Shown in pieces: positions 1-8,352 of a DNA stretch of 64,000 nt. The notes beneath the pieces were generated by a model. The model was not told the DNA's origin and searched no databases. It saw nothing but the letters and a program-made list of their open reading frames with translations. Made by a program: the position numbers and the translations under genes. This DNA is from Erythrobacter dokdonensis DSW-74 (GTDB lineage: Bacteria; Pseudomonadota; Alphaproteobacteria; Sphingomonadales; Sphingomonadaceae), in the NCBI RefSeq assembly GCF_001677335.1, contig NZ_LZYB01000001.1, positions 248,001-312,000 of the forward strand. The letters are read 5' to 3'. The first letter of the stretch is position 1, and every line of letters starts with the position of its first letter.

Positions 1-155
1 CCCAGTTCGCTTGCGGTGGCGCGCCCCGCCGCTTCGTCGATATCAGTGATGATGACGCGCGCGCCCTCTGCCAGCAACGCCTTGGCCGAGGCCTTGCCCA
101 GACCCATCGCACCGCCCGTCAGCAGCACCACTTTGCCTTCAACCCGTCCTGCCAT
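1..155 (-). CDS. SDR family oxidoreductase, N-terminal part (cut by window edge)
   Basis: This is the first 51 or so residues of a short-chain dehydrogenase/reductase that reads leftward out of the window. The start ATG is at 155-153. The protein begins MAGRVEGKVVLLTGG and continues into the glycine-rich Rossmann motif TGGAMGLGK (about residues 13-21), which binds NAD(P). The acidic residues at the end of beta-2 (ITDID) suggest NAD rather than NADP preference, which is an inference. The catalytic Tyr/Lys part is outside the window, so no substrate can be named. Confidence 0.85.
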   Translation of the reverse strand, partial: MAGRVEGKVVLLTGGAMGLGKASAKALLAEGARVIITDIDEAAGRATASEL

Positions 156-188
156 ATCGCTCTCCCCGATTGTCTCTCGGGGGACGGG

Positions 189-1637
189 TTAAAGCGGGGC
201 GAGGCCTGCCGCCACTGCCAAACCTAGGAAGGCGAAGAAGCCCATCGAATCCGTGATCATCGTCACGAACACGCTGCTCGCCACAGCCGGATCCTGATCC
301 AGCCGCTCGAAGATTACCGGCACCAGCACGCCCGCCAGGCCCGCCACGGCGATATTGATGATCATGGCAAGCGCGATGACCACGCCCATCATCGGGGTGA
401 ACAGCACGCCCGCCGCCAGCCCGATCAGTGCCGCGATGGTGCCGCCGTTCAGCAGCGCGACGCGGAATTCGCGCCACAATATGCGCCGCGTATTGGCGCG
501 GGTGAGCTGGTTGGTGGCAATCGCGCGAACCGCCACCGCCATCGTCTGGGTGCCCGCATTGCCGCCGATGCTGGCGACAATCGGCATCAGCACCGCGAGC
601 GCCACCAGCTGCTCGATCGCGGCCCCGAACAGCGCGATGATGCTGGATGCAACCACCGCCGTCCCGAGATTGGCGACCAGCCAGCGCACGCGTGCGGTAT
701 AGGCCTCGCGGATCGGTTCGTTGATGTCGCCGTCGCCCGCACCGCTCATCAGCAGCGCGTCCTCGCCCGCTTCTTCGGAGATGATGTGAACCACGTCGTC
801 GACCGTCATCTGGCCGACCAGCCGTCCGCTCTCGTCCACCACCGCCGCCGAGATCAGCGCGTATTTCTGGAACATCAGAGCGACCTCTTCCTGATCCATC
901 GTGACCGGGATCAGGGTCTGGTCGCGCTTCATCAGGTCGGTGAGCCGCACGCCGCGGGGGGTGGTGAGGATCCAGTTCAGCGCGCAGGTTCCGACCGGAT
1001 GGTGGCGCTCGTCGATGATGAAGACCTCGAAGAAGTCGTGCTCCAGATCGCCTTCCTCGCGCAGGAAATCGATCAGGTCGCCCACCGTCATGTGTTCGGG
1101 CACCGCGACGAAATCGCGGCTCATCAGCCGTCCGGCGGTCTCTTCAGGGTAGGACAGCGCACTGGAGACGGCGGCACGGGTTTCCGGCTCCAGCTCGGCG
1201 ATGATCGCGCGCTGGTCGGCCTCGTCCAAGTCCTCGATCAGCTGCACCGCATCATCGGTGTCGAGCTGTTCGGCGATGGTTGCGACCGCCTGCGCGGGCA
1301 GGGCCTCCATCAGGTCCTCGCGCACGTAATCGTTGAGTTCCGCGATCACGTCGCTGGTCATCAGGTCGCTGATGGCCGCGGCCAGCTGCGTGCGTTCGGA
1401 CCGTTCGAGCAGTTCGATCAGGTCGGCGACGTCGGCTGCGTGCAGCGGTTCGACCAGATCATAGACCGCGCCCTTGTCGCCTGCTTCCAGCGCATCGTGG
1501 ACGGCGCTGATGAAGGAGGGCTTGAGCCGGTTTTCCTCGTCGTGGCGTTCATCGTCGACACGGTCGTCCGGGCGCACCTCGACCTCGCCGGAATCGGCGA
1601 TCAGCAGATTGTCTTCGGGGATGAGGTCTTCGGCCAT
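189..1637 (-). CDS. mgtE: Magnesium transporter MgtE
   Basis: This is a 482-residue MgtE-type Mg2+ channel of the inner membrane. It has the family's domain order: an acidic N-terminal superhelical domain (about residues 40-160, repeated LLERS/ALPAQ-type helices), a CBS pair (about 165-290) and a membrane domain from about 310. The membrane domain carries the conserved GGNAGTQT stretch, and the protein ends in hydrophobic helices. In the family, Mg2+ bound by the cytosolic domains closes the pore. The length is normal. It is divergent from the cyclophilin gene, with about 100 bp between them. No Mg2+ riboswitch is evident in that short gap. Confidence 0.95.
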   Translation of the reverse strand: MAEDLIPEDNLLIADSGEVEVRPDDRVDDERHDEENRLKPSFISAVHDALEAGDKGAVYDLVEPLHAADVADLIELLERSERTQLAAAISDLMTSDVIAELNDYVREDLMEALPAQAVATIAEQLDTDDAVQLIEDLDEADQRAIIAELEPETRAAVSSALSYPEETAGRLMSRDFVAVPEHMTVGDLIDFLREEGDLEHDFFEVFIIDERHHPVGTCALNWILTTPRGVRLTDLMKRDQTLIPVTMDQEEVALMFQKYALISAAVVDESGRLVGQMTVDDVVHIISEEAGEDALLMSGAGDGDINEPIREAYTARVRWLVANLGTAVVASSIIALFGAAIEQLVALAVLMPIVASIGGNAGTQTMAVAVRAIATNQLTRANTRRILWREFRVALLNGGTIAALIGLAAGVLFTPMMGVVIALAMIINIAVAGLAGVLVPVIFERLDQDPAVASSVFVTMITDSMGFFAFLGLAVAAGLAPL

Positions 1638-1739
1638 GTCGGCGGTTTAGGCGGGCAAGGGTGAAAAGCAAGCGCGGGAGGGTGACAGGGGCGCATTGGC
1701 TGCTAAAAGCGCGGGCAAATTCATGCAGGAGTTACGAGA

Positions 1740-2201
1740 ATGGCCGAAACCCTCACCTTCACCCTCGACAATGGCACCGGCGAGCACGGCGACGTCGTCA
1801 TCAAGCTGCGCCCCGACCTTGCGCCCGGCCACGTCGCGCGCATCACCGAGCTGGCGCAGGAAGGTTTCTATGACGGCGTGATCTTCCACCGCGTGATTTC
1901 GGGCTTCATGGCGCAGGGCGGCGATCCGACCGGCACCGGCATGGGCGGCAGCGACAAGCCTGACCTTCCGGCCGAATTCAACGCCGAGCCCCACGTCGAA
2001 GGCGTGTGCTCGATGGCCCGCGCGCAGAACCCCAACAGCGCCAATTCGCAGTTCTTCATCTGCCTCGACGACGCGCGCTTCCTCGACAAGCAGTACACCG
2101 TGTGGGGCCAGGTGATCAGCGGCATGGAACATGTCCACGCCATCCCCAAGGGCGAACCGCCGCGCGCGCCCGGCAAGATCGTCAAGGCGACGGTGGCCTG
2201 A
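1740..2201 (+). CDS. ppiB: Peptidyl-prolyl cis-trans isomerase, cyclophilin type
   Basis: This is a cytosolic cyclophilin of 153 residues that speeds proline cis-trans isomerisation during folding. The active-site block FHRVISGFMAQGGD (His50, Arg51, Phe56, Gln59) and the SANSQFFI motif (about 100-107) are intact. There is no signal peptide, so it corresponds to the PpiB-like cytoplasmic form. The ATG at 1740 follows an AGGAG-like site (within GCAGGAGTTACGAGA). A clean UUCG hairpin terminator follows at 2229-2253, so it is probably transcribed alone. The PpiB symbol is by type, since alphaproteobacteria often carry several paralogues. Confidence 0.93.
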   Translation: MAETLTFTLDNGTGEHGDVVIKLRPDLAPGHVARITELAQEGFYDGVIFHRVISGFMAQGGDPTGTGMGGSDKPDLPAEFNAEPHVEGVCSMARAQNPNSANSQFFICLDDARFLDKQYTVWGQVISGMEHVHAIPKGEPPRAPGKIVKATVA

Positions 2202-2228
2202 GCCTCAGCGAGAGATTCCGGATCGGGG

Positions 2229-2253
2229 AGGGGCGGCTTCGGTCGCCCCTTTT
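2229..2253 (+). terminator. Rho-independent terminator with UUCG tetraloop
   Basis: A 9-bp stem (AGGGGCGGC at 2229-2237 with GTCGCCCCT at 2242-2250, one G-U pair) closes a C(UUCG)G tetraloop and runs into TTTT. It ends ppiB transcription just before miaB. Confidence 0.8.
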
Positions 2254-2294
2254 CGTTGAACCGCAAGCCGCTTGGCGCTAAAGGCGCACCCCTC

Positions 2295-3638
2295 ATGAAA
2301 CCCTCCGCGCCCCCCCAGACCTACCGGGTCAAGAGCTTCGGCTGCCAGATGAACGTCTATGACGGCGAGCGCATGGCCGAGCTGCTGGCCGAGCAGGGCA
2401 TCGCCCCCGCGCCCGAGGGCGAGGAGGCGGATCTCGTCATCCTCAACACCTGCCACATCCGCGAGAAGGCCGCCGAGAAGGTCTATTCCGATATCGGCCG
2501 CTTGGTGAAGGCGGGCGAGGAAGCCGGGAAGGCCCCGCTGATCGCGGTCGCAGGCTGCGTCGCGCAGGCCGAGGGCGAGGAGATCATGGCGCGCGCGCCT
2601 GCCGTCTCCATCGTGGTCGGCCCGCAGGCCTATCACCGCCTGCCGGAGATGCTGGACAAGGCCCAGCAGGGCGAGCGCGCGACCGATACGGACATGCCCG
2701 CCATCGCCAAGTTCGACGCGCTCCCGCAGCGAAAGAAGCGCGGGCCGAGTGCTTTCCTGACGGTGCAGGAAGGCTGCGACAAGTTCTGCACCTATTGCGT
2801 GGTGCCCTATACCCGCGGCGCCGAAATATCGCGACCTTTCAGTCATCTGGTGGATGAAGCGCACAAGCTGGTCGAAGCGGGCGCGAAGGAGATCACCCTG
2901 CTCGGCCAGAACGTCAATGCGTGGCGCGGAGAGGATGCCAAGGGCCGCCGCGCAGGGCTGGGCGGGCTGATCCGCACGCTGGCCGGCATCGATGGCCTTG
3001 AACGCATCCGCTACACCACCAGCCACCCCAACGACATGGACGAGGATCTGATCGCTGCGCATGGCGAGGTCGCCAAGCTGATGCCCTATCTGCACCTGCC
3101 GGTGCAGGCGGGCAACGACCGCATCCTCAAGGCGATGAACCGGCAGCACACCGCTGACAGCTATCTGAAACTGATAGAGAAATTCCGCGCCGCACGGCCC
3201 GATATTGCCCTGTCAGGCGATTTCATCGTCGGCTTCCCGGGCGAGACCGAGGCCGAGTTTGCCGACACGCTCAGCATCGTCGACGAAGTGCGCTACGCCG
3301 CCTGCTTCAGCTTCAAATATTCCCCGCGCCCCGGCACGCCTGCGGCGACGATGGACGGCCAGATCGCGCCCGAGATCATGGACGAGCGCCTCCAGCGCCT
3401 CCAGAGCCGCATCGCCCACCACCAGATGGCGTTCAACGCGGCGAGTGTGGGCAAGACCTGCACCGTTCTGGTCGAGCGCAAGGGCAAGCACCCCGGACAA
3501 TGGCTCGGCAAGTCGCCCTGGCTGCAATCAGTGTGGTTCGAAGGCGACTATCAGATCGGTGACATGATCGAGGTCGAGCTGGCCGAAGCCGGACCGAACT
3601 CGCTCAGGGGGATCGTGCGCCAGACCGTGACGGTTTGA
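2295..3638 (+). CDS. miaB: tRNA-2-methylthio-N6-dimethylallyladenosine synthase MiaB
   Basis: MiaB is a radical-SAM methylthiotransferase that converts i6A37 to ms2i6A37 in tRNAs reading UNN codons. With the ATG at 2295 it is 447 residues. The N-terminal UPF0004 domain carries the three auxiliary-cluster cysteines (C17, C53, C88). The radical-SAM cluster motif CDKFCTYC gives C161, C165 and C168. A TRAM-like domain ends the protein. An upstream in-frame ATG at 2256 lies against the ppiB terminator and would add 13 non-conserved residues, so 2295 is preferred. It heads the miaB-phoH-(ybeY-corC) group. Confidence 0.96.
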   Translation: MKPSAPPQTYRVKSFGCQMNVYDGERMAELLAEQGIAPAPEGEEADLVILNTCHIREKAAEKVYSDIGRLVKAGEEAGKAPLIAVAGCVAQAEGEEIMARAPAVSIVVGPQAYHRLPEMLDKAQQGERATDTDMPAIAKFDALPQRKKRGPSAFLTVQEGCDKFCTYCVVPYTRGAEISRPFSHLVDEAHKLVEAGAKEITLLGQNVNAWRGEDAKGRRAGLGGLIRTLAGIDGLERIRYTTSHPNDMDEDLIAAHGEVAKLMPYLHLPVQAGNDRILKAMNRQHTADSYLKLIEKFRAARPDIALSGDFIVGFPGETEAEFADTLSIVDEVRYAACFSFKYSPRPGTPAATMDGQIAPEIMDERLQRLQSRIAHHQMAFNAASVGKTCTVLVERKGKHPGQWLGKSPWLQSVWFEGDYQIGDMIEVELAEAGPNSLRGIVRQTVTV

Positions 3639-3746
3639 CGACTTTCCACCGCCGCGTCACCGTCCCCCGCTTGCTTTGGCGCGTCCCAGCCTTACCTTCA
3701 CGACTCAGGGCGAGGGATTGTCCCGCGGCCTGAACCAAAGGAAGCT

Positions 3747-4778
3747 ATGGGCCGACGACCCTCCCGCGCCGCCAATCCGGCTCTTTCGCCCGATCCCCGC
3801 GGCATTCCCGCTCCCCGGCGCGCCCGGGTTGAGCTGACTTTCGAGAACCAGTCGCTGCTGGGGCCGCTGTTCGGCCAGTTCGACGCCAATCTGGTGCAGG
3901 TGGAAAACCGGCTCGGGGTCTATATCCACGCGCGCGGGCACCAGGTGGTGATCGAGGGTCCGGAGGACGACGTCGCCCGCGCCCGCGAGACGCTGAAGAC
4001 CATGTATGATCGCCTGGCGCGGGGCGAGGATCTGGATAGCGGCGCAATCGAATCGCTGATCGCCATGTCCAGCGAACCGACACTGGAAGGCATCATTTCG
4101 GGTGAGCGCGATGCCCCGCCGATCATGATCCGCACGCGCAAGAAAACCATCGTGCCGCGATCGGCGACCCAGATCGAATACATGAAGGCATTGGCGAAGG
4201 AGGACATCATCTTCGCGCTTGGCCCTGCGGGGACGGGCAAGACCTATATCGCGGTGGCGCAGGCGGTCAGCCAGCTCATCACCGGCTCCGTGCAGCGCCT
4301 GATCCTGTCGCGCCCGGCGGTGGAGGCGGGGGAGAAGCTCGGCTTCCTGCCCGGCGACATGAAGGACAAGGTCGATCCGTACCTGCGCCCGCTCTACGAT
4401 GCGCTCTACGACTGCATGCCGCCCGAGCAAGTCGAACGGCGGCTTGCGAATGGCGAGATCGAGATCGCGCCCATCGCCTTCATGCGCGGACGCACGCTGG
4501 CGGACAGCTTCATCATTCTCGACGAGGCGCAGAACACCACGCGCGAGCAGATGAAGATGTTCCTTACCCGCTTCGGCCAGAACAGCCGGATGGTGATCTG
4601 CGGCGACCCGCGGCAGGTCGACATTCCCGGCGGCGACCGGATGAGCGGGCTCGCCGATGCGGTCGGGCGGCTCGAAGGCGTCGAGGGCTTCGGCACGATC
4701 CGCTTCACCGCTGCCGACGTCGTGCGCCACCCGATAGTGGGGCGCATTGTCGAGGCCTATGAGGGGGAGGGTGCGTGA
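3747..4778 (+). CDS. PhoH family ATPase
   Basis: This is a 343-residue PhoH-like (YbeZ-type) P-loop ATPase. Walker A is GPAGTGKT (159-166) and Walker B lies in SFIILDEAQN (about 253-262). A KH/SpoIIIJ-like N-terminal region precedes the ATPase. YbeZ partners the rRNA endonuclease YbeY in rRNA processing, and ybeY lies 2 kb downstream here. An AGGA site (CCAAAGGAAGCT) sits directly before the ATG. The TGA stop overlaps the GTG start of the next gene (GTGA), so the two are translationally coupled. Confidence 0.93.
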   Translation: MGRRPSRAANPALSPDPRGIPAPRRARVELTFENQSLLGPLFGQFDANLVQVENRLGVYIHARGHQVVIEGPEDDVARARETLKTMYDRLARGEDLDSGAIESLIAMSSEPTLEGIISGERDAPPIMIRTRKKTIVPRSATQIEYMKALAKEDIIFALGPAGTGKTYIAVAQAVSQLITGSVQRLILSRPAVEAGEKLGFLPGDMKDKVDPYLRPLYDALYDCMPPEQVERRLANGEIEIAPIAFMRGRTLADSFIILDEAQNTTREQMKMFLTRFGQNSRMVICGDPRQVDIPGGDRMSGLADAVGRLEGVEGFGTIRFTAADVVRHPIVGRIVEAYEGEGA

Positions 4779-5260
4779 GGCTACCGCTCGCCGCCGCCGC
4801 CGCGGCGCTGGTTCTTGCAGCGCCAGCCCGTGCGGCCGACTGGCAGGGCTTTGACTGGGGCATGAGCGAGGCCGAGGTCGGGGCGGCGAAATCGGATATC
4901 GTCGTCACCCGGCTGGAGACCGCAAGGCAGCGCAAGACCTATTCCTCCTACGCCCCGCTGGCCGGAACATGGACCAACGATGGTCATGAATACCGGCTAC
5001 TGTTCTATTTCGATGCCGATGGCAGATTGCGCGATATCGATATCGAGCTGGGCGAACTGGAATGTTCGCAGATGAACGATGTGCTTGCCGATCGCTTTGG
5101 CAAGTTCGAGGAGGAGGTAAAGCCGCTCGGCTCCTCGCAACGTGTCTTTCGCCGCTGGCGGCTCGCGAAGAAGGCCGAGTTGCTGACGACGTCGCTTCAC
5201 ATGCCGTCCAGTGATCAATGGATCTGCGGCGCCAAGATCAAGAAGCCTGTCGGCCGGTAA
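4775..5260 (+). CDS. Secreted hypothetical protein in the phoH operon
   Basis: This 161-residue protein starts at a GTG that overlaps the phoH stop by 4 bp. Residues 1-20 form a clear Sec signal peptide (Ala/Leu-rich core, APARA-A cleavage site), so the mature protein is periplasmic. The segment after cleavage (WQGFDWGMSEAEV) resembles the 'W-x-GM-s-x-x-E/D-V' opening seen in many small periplasmic proteins of unknown function. Two cysteines in the mature part may pair. I recognise no named family. It lies between phoH and ybeY, which are normally adjacent, so it is an insertion into the housekeeping order. Confidence 0.75.
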   Translation: MRLPLAAAAAALVLAAPARAADWQGFDWGMSEAEVGAAKSDIVVTRLETARQRKTYSSYAPLAGTWTNDGHEYRLLFYFDADGRLRDIDIELGELECSQMNDVLADRFGKFEEEVKPLGSSQRVFRRWRLAKKAELLTTSLHMPSSDQWICGAKIKKPVGR

Positions 5261-5300
5261 TGATCGAGGCGTCCTGCGGCCGACTCTTCACCCCGCTTGC

Positions 5301-5963
5301 TCAGTCCTCGTAGACAAAGATCACCTGATCCGCGTCCGACACCTGCACCCACACCTGATAATAGCCCCGCTCGTGCTCGCCGCGCTTGTTGGGAAGCGGG
5401 CGGGGCGCGCCGATCGCTGAATCGATCCATTGCAGGCGCACCTCGCCGTCGACGACGATCCGCCGCCCGCCGAGGCGCTGCATCATCGTGAACATGTTGA
5501 GGTCGCTCAAGCCCTCGCGGCGGCAGCCCTTCACGCTGATCTGTCCCTCGACAACATCGGCCGCGCCGCACACCTTGGCGCGTTGCAGCAGCGCGCGCAG
5601 CGCGGCAGGCTCGAAGGCGACGGTGAGCGTGCCCAATGTGGCGTAATCCTGCCGCGAATTGACGAAGAACAGCGTGCCGAGCTCGCCGTGGAGGCTCTGC
5701 CCGCCGCCGCGCACGTCGAGCAGAAAGCGTCCCGGGCGTGCTTCGCCCTCGCCGGCGGCAAAGGCCATCGCCGCAGCCTCGCCCGGGGTGATGCAGCCAT
5801 TCTGGCATTCGGGCAGGTTCGCACGCAGCGAGGCAAGCGGCGTGTCGGCCTCGGCAAGGCTGGCAAGGTGTTGCTGGATGGGCAGATCGCTCCCTGCAGT
5901 GCCCGGCTCGGCCGCGGCACCGCAAAGCGGGGCAAGCATCAGCAGGCACGATGCCAGGCGCAA
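5301..5963 (-). CDS. Secreted hypothetical protein
   Basis: This reading frame could run back to 6131, but the upstream part has no protein-like character. I place the start at TTG 5963-5961: AGAGGAG lies about 8 bases upstream and the TTG opens a good signal peptide (RLASCLLMLAPLCGAAA). That gives about 220 residues. A GTG at 5984 is the alternative. The mature protein has Cys pairs (ECQNGC; KVC..VKGC) and ends in an acidic VYED. No family is recognised. It is convergent with the previous gene and divergent from the one at 6217, so it sits inside the interrupted miaB-phoH/ybeY-corC group. Confidence 0.65.
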   Translation of the reverse strand: MRLASCLLMLAPLCGAAAEPGTAGSDLPIQQHLASLAEADTPLASLRANLPECQNGCITPGEAAAMAFAAGEGEARPGRFLLDVRGGGQSLHGELGTLFFVNSRQDYATLGTLTVAFEPAALRALLQRAKVCGAADVVEGQISVKGCRREGLSDLNMFTMMQRLGGRRIVVDGEVRLQWIDSAIGAPRPLPNKRGEHERGYYQVWVQVSDADQVIFVYED

Positions 5964-6216
5964 AATGCCGCGATCTCCTCTCACCGTGACAACCAAAAGC
6001 CCTCGACGGGTTCGACTTGCGGACAAGCGATGAATACAAGATGAGCGGTCGCCGCGACAGCGCACGAATGGCTGTTTCGGTGATATTCCGGCCAGGCCCC
6101 GCCGTTCGGGGAGCGACCTTGCTGCGGACACTGGAGCAAGCGCCCGATTCGGGTGCGGTTAACTTTGAACATCAGGTCTGCTTTCACGAATTTCTGGTTT
6201 CTATGGAAGGATGGTG

Positions 6217-6615
6217 ATGTCTGCCTTCCTCGCAATTCTTGCTGTGACAATGGATCCCATTGCCATTGCACATAGGCTTGACGCGCATCCGACACAGCAA
6301 TCAGCTGGCCAACTGTTCGGTGTTTCCGAGCTTCACGCTGACGCTCCCGCCGCGAATTCGACATTGGACAATACTGCGACCGTCGATACCGCCAGAACAG
6401 GAGCGACCCGCGGCAAGCCCCGCGTTTCGAAAACTCGGTGCGCCATTGTCGGTTGCGAAACTCAATGCAACATCAAGGGCACGCGGGATGCGCAAGGCGG
6501 CCTAGTTTATCGCACCCCGGCCAGCCCCGAATATGCTCGGGCCAATGCAGAGCGAATGTTTTGCAGCCGAGCTGATGCCAAGGAAGCAGGCTACCTCGAA
6601 GAGCAGCAAGGGTAA
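6217..6615 (+). CDS. Small secreted Cys-containing protein with CNIKG...FCS C-terminal motif
   Basis: This is a 132-residue protein. The ATG at 6217 is chosen over the ATG at 6211 because GGAAGG at 6205-6210 gives proper spacing. A hydrophobic N-terminus (SAFLAILAV) suggests export. The C-terminal 60 residues carry four cysteines (75, 80, 84, 116) in the pattern CNIKG...GG.VYR.P.SP.Y...RMFCS..DA..AGY. That pattern closely resembles the short C-terminal module found after thermonuclease-like or secreted domains in many alphaproteobacteria (recognised from memory). The coding region and its upstream 250 bp look clearly less GC-rich than the neighbours. Function unknown. Confidence 0.6.
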   Translation: MSAFLAILAVTMDPIAIAHRLDAHPTQQSAGQLFGVSELHADAPAANSTLDNTATVDTARTGATRGKPRVSKTRCAIVGCETQCNIKGTRDAQGGLVYRTPASPEYARANAERMFCSRADAKEAGYLEEQQG

Positions 6616-6823
6616 CCGCAACCTGCAGTGTGGCCACGGCCGAGGGTTCCGGGGCGCAGCGCTTGCGATTGTCACAGGCTGCCTTGGCTGTCCACCCAAC
6701 TCCAGCCCTTCATGCGCCATCGCAGCTGCCCCATCAGCGGACAATTCCTACAGCTCGCTTTTCGCGCTATCGCAGCGGGCATGCACTCCTTCCCATCCTC
6801 CGTGGCCGTTCAGGACGCCCGCG

Positions 6824-7303
6824 ATGCAGCTTGATATCGACATCGAAGCCTGGCCTGCGGGCGAATGGGAGGCGCTAACAGAGCGTGCCGCCGTTGCGGC
6901 GGGGGAGGGCGAGCCGCTGCTCGCCAACCCCCGCCTCCTCGTCAGCTTGCTGTTCACCTCCGACGAGGAAGTCCACGGATTGAACCGTGAATGGCGCGGG
7001 CGCGACAAGCCTACCAATGTGCTCAGCTTCCCGATGCTGGAGCGTAGCGAGCTGGCAGGTCTGGCTGCCGATGGCCCGCCCGCGATGCTTGGCGACATTG
7101 CGCTCGCCCACGAGACCTGCGCGCGCGAGGCGCAAGAGAAGGGCGTTAGTCTGGAAGCCCATGCGGCCCATCTCATCGTCCATGGATTGCTGCACCTGGC
7201 AGGCCACGATCATGTCGAGTCCGATGCACAGGCGGAAGAAATGGAAGCGCTGGAGACAGCTATACTTGCAAAAATGGGCATCGCTGACCCATATGGCGCA
7301 TGA
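6824..7303 (+). CDS. ybeY: rRNA maturation endoribonuclease YbeY
   Basis: YbeY is a zinc-dependent single-strand endoribonuclease for 16S rRNA 3'-end maturation and 70S quality control. The protein is 160 residues from the ATG at 6824. The frame is open back to 6533 but that part is non-conserved. The metal motif HGLLHLAGHDH gives His120, His124 and His130, preceded by the NVLSFP strand typical of the family. The stop overlaps the ATG of the next gene (ATGA at 7300), giving the normal ybeY-corC coupling. Confidence 0.95.
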   Translation: MQLDIDIEAWPAGEWEALTERAAVAAGEGEPLLANPRLLVSLLFTSDEEVHGLNREWRGRDKPTNVLSFPMLERSELAGLAADGPPAMLGDIALAHETCAREAQEKGVSLEAHAAHLIVHGLLHLAGHDHVESDAQAEEMEALETAILAKMGIADPYGA

Positions 7304-8259
7304 CAACAGGAGGAGCATCGTCGAAGGCCATGGCCGATTCCCCATCTTCCGCGTCCCAATCGGGAGACGCGGACAGTAGCAGCGGGCTGTGGCCTGTCTT
7401 GCGCAAGATCCTGAGGCTCGAAGGCGCGCGGTCCCTGCGCGAACAGCTCGAGGAAGCGATTGACGAGCACGAGGACGAGAACGGGGTCTCCGGCGGTGAT
7501 GACCGCTCCGGCGAGCGCGGTGATCTGTCGCGGGTCGAGCGCCAGATGCTGCGCAACCTGCTGCACTTCTCCGAACATGACGCCGACGATGTCGCCGTGC
7601 CGCGCGGCGAGATCATAGCGGTGGATGCCTCGATCAGCTGGGATGAACTGGTCGCCGCCTTCTCCGAACACGGCCATTCGCGCATGCCGGTCTATCGCGA
7701 GACGCTGGACGACGTGATCGGGATGATCCACATCAAGGATATCTTCCCGATCATCGCCAATCTTACAGAGCCGCCTGCGGACTGGACCAGCCTGCTGCGC
7801 GAGCCGCTCTACGTGCCGCAGGCGCGCGGGGCGCTTGATGTGCTCGCGGACATGCGCGCCAAGCGGGTGCACCTCGCAATCGTGGTCGACGAATTTTCCG
7901 GCACCGACGGGCTTATCACTATCGAGGATCTGGTCGAGGAAATCGTCGGCGAGATCGAGGACGAGCATGACGATGCGCCCGAAGCCCTGTGCGTGCCCTT
8001 GGGCGAGGGCATGTGGGACTGCGATGCCCGTGCGGAACTGGACGACATCGCCGAACAGATCGACCCGCGCCTTGCCGAGGTCGAGGAAGCGGTCGATACA
8101 CTCGGCGGCCTCGCCTTTGTTCTGGCCGAAGCCGTGCCGCCGGTCGGCACCGTGCTGGAACATCCGAGCGGCTGGCGGATTGAAGTGACAGCAGGTGATG
8201 AAACTCACGTCACCCGCCTGCGGCTTCACCCGCCCATGATCGATGACGAGGTGCAGTAG
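7300..8259 (+). CDS. corC: CNNM/CorC-family CBS-domain protein
   Basis: This is a 319-residue HlyC/CorC (CBS plus transporter-associated) protein. The start of the CBS pair is recognisable in VPRGEIIAVD and GHSRMPVYRETLDDVIGMIHIKDIF (about residues 100-145), followed by the second CBS with DGLITIEDLVEEIVGEIEDE (about 205-225). The C-terminal CorC_HlyC domain covers about 235-315. No membrane helices are present, as in E. coli CorC, which affects Mg2+/Co2+ efflux. The first ATG (7300) overlaps the ybeY stop. An internal ATG at 7330 is an alternative start. Confidence 0.9.
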   Translation: MTTGGASSKAMADSPSSASQSGDADSSSGLWPVLRKILRLEGARSLREQLEEAIDEHEDENGVSGGDDRSGERGDLSRVERQMLRNLLHFSEHDADDVAVPRGEIIAVDASISWDELVAAFSEHGHSRMPVYRETLDDVIGMIHIKDIFPIIANLTEPPADWTSLLREPLYVPQARGALDVLADMRAKRVHLAIVVDEFSGTDGLITIEDLVEEIVGEIEDEHDDAPEALCVPLGEGMWDCDARAELDDIAEQIDPRLAEVEEAVDTLGGLAFVLAEAVPPVGTVLEHPSGWRIEVTAGDETHVTRLRLHPPMIDDEVQ

Positions 8260-8278
8260 GCGCAACCCGCCCGCTCCC

Positions 8279-8307
8279 GATGCAATTTTTCTTCGATTTT
8301 TTGCATC
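8279..8307. promoter_or_regulatory. Inverted repeat upstream of LysR gene (candidate autoregulatory site)
   Basis: GATGCAA at 8279-8285 is repeated in inverse as TTGCATC at 8301-8307 across a T-rich 15-bp spacer, about 45 bp before the LysR start. LysR regulators often bind such dyads near their own gene. The assignment is inferred from position only. A T-run inside it could also help end the corC transcript. Confidence 0.3.
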
Positions 8308-8352
8308 CTTTGGTCTTTTTGCGCGTATCTCTCCCCACAAGGAGAGAATGCC

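Noticed and set aside
1638-1739. Mg2+ riboswitch upstream of mgtE
   Set aside because: The 100-bp divergent gap is too short and shows no M-box-like stems.
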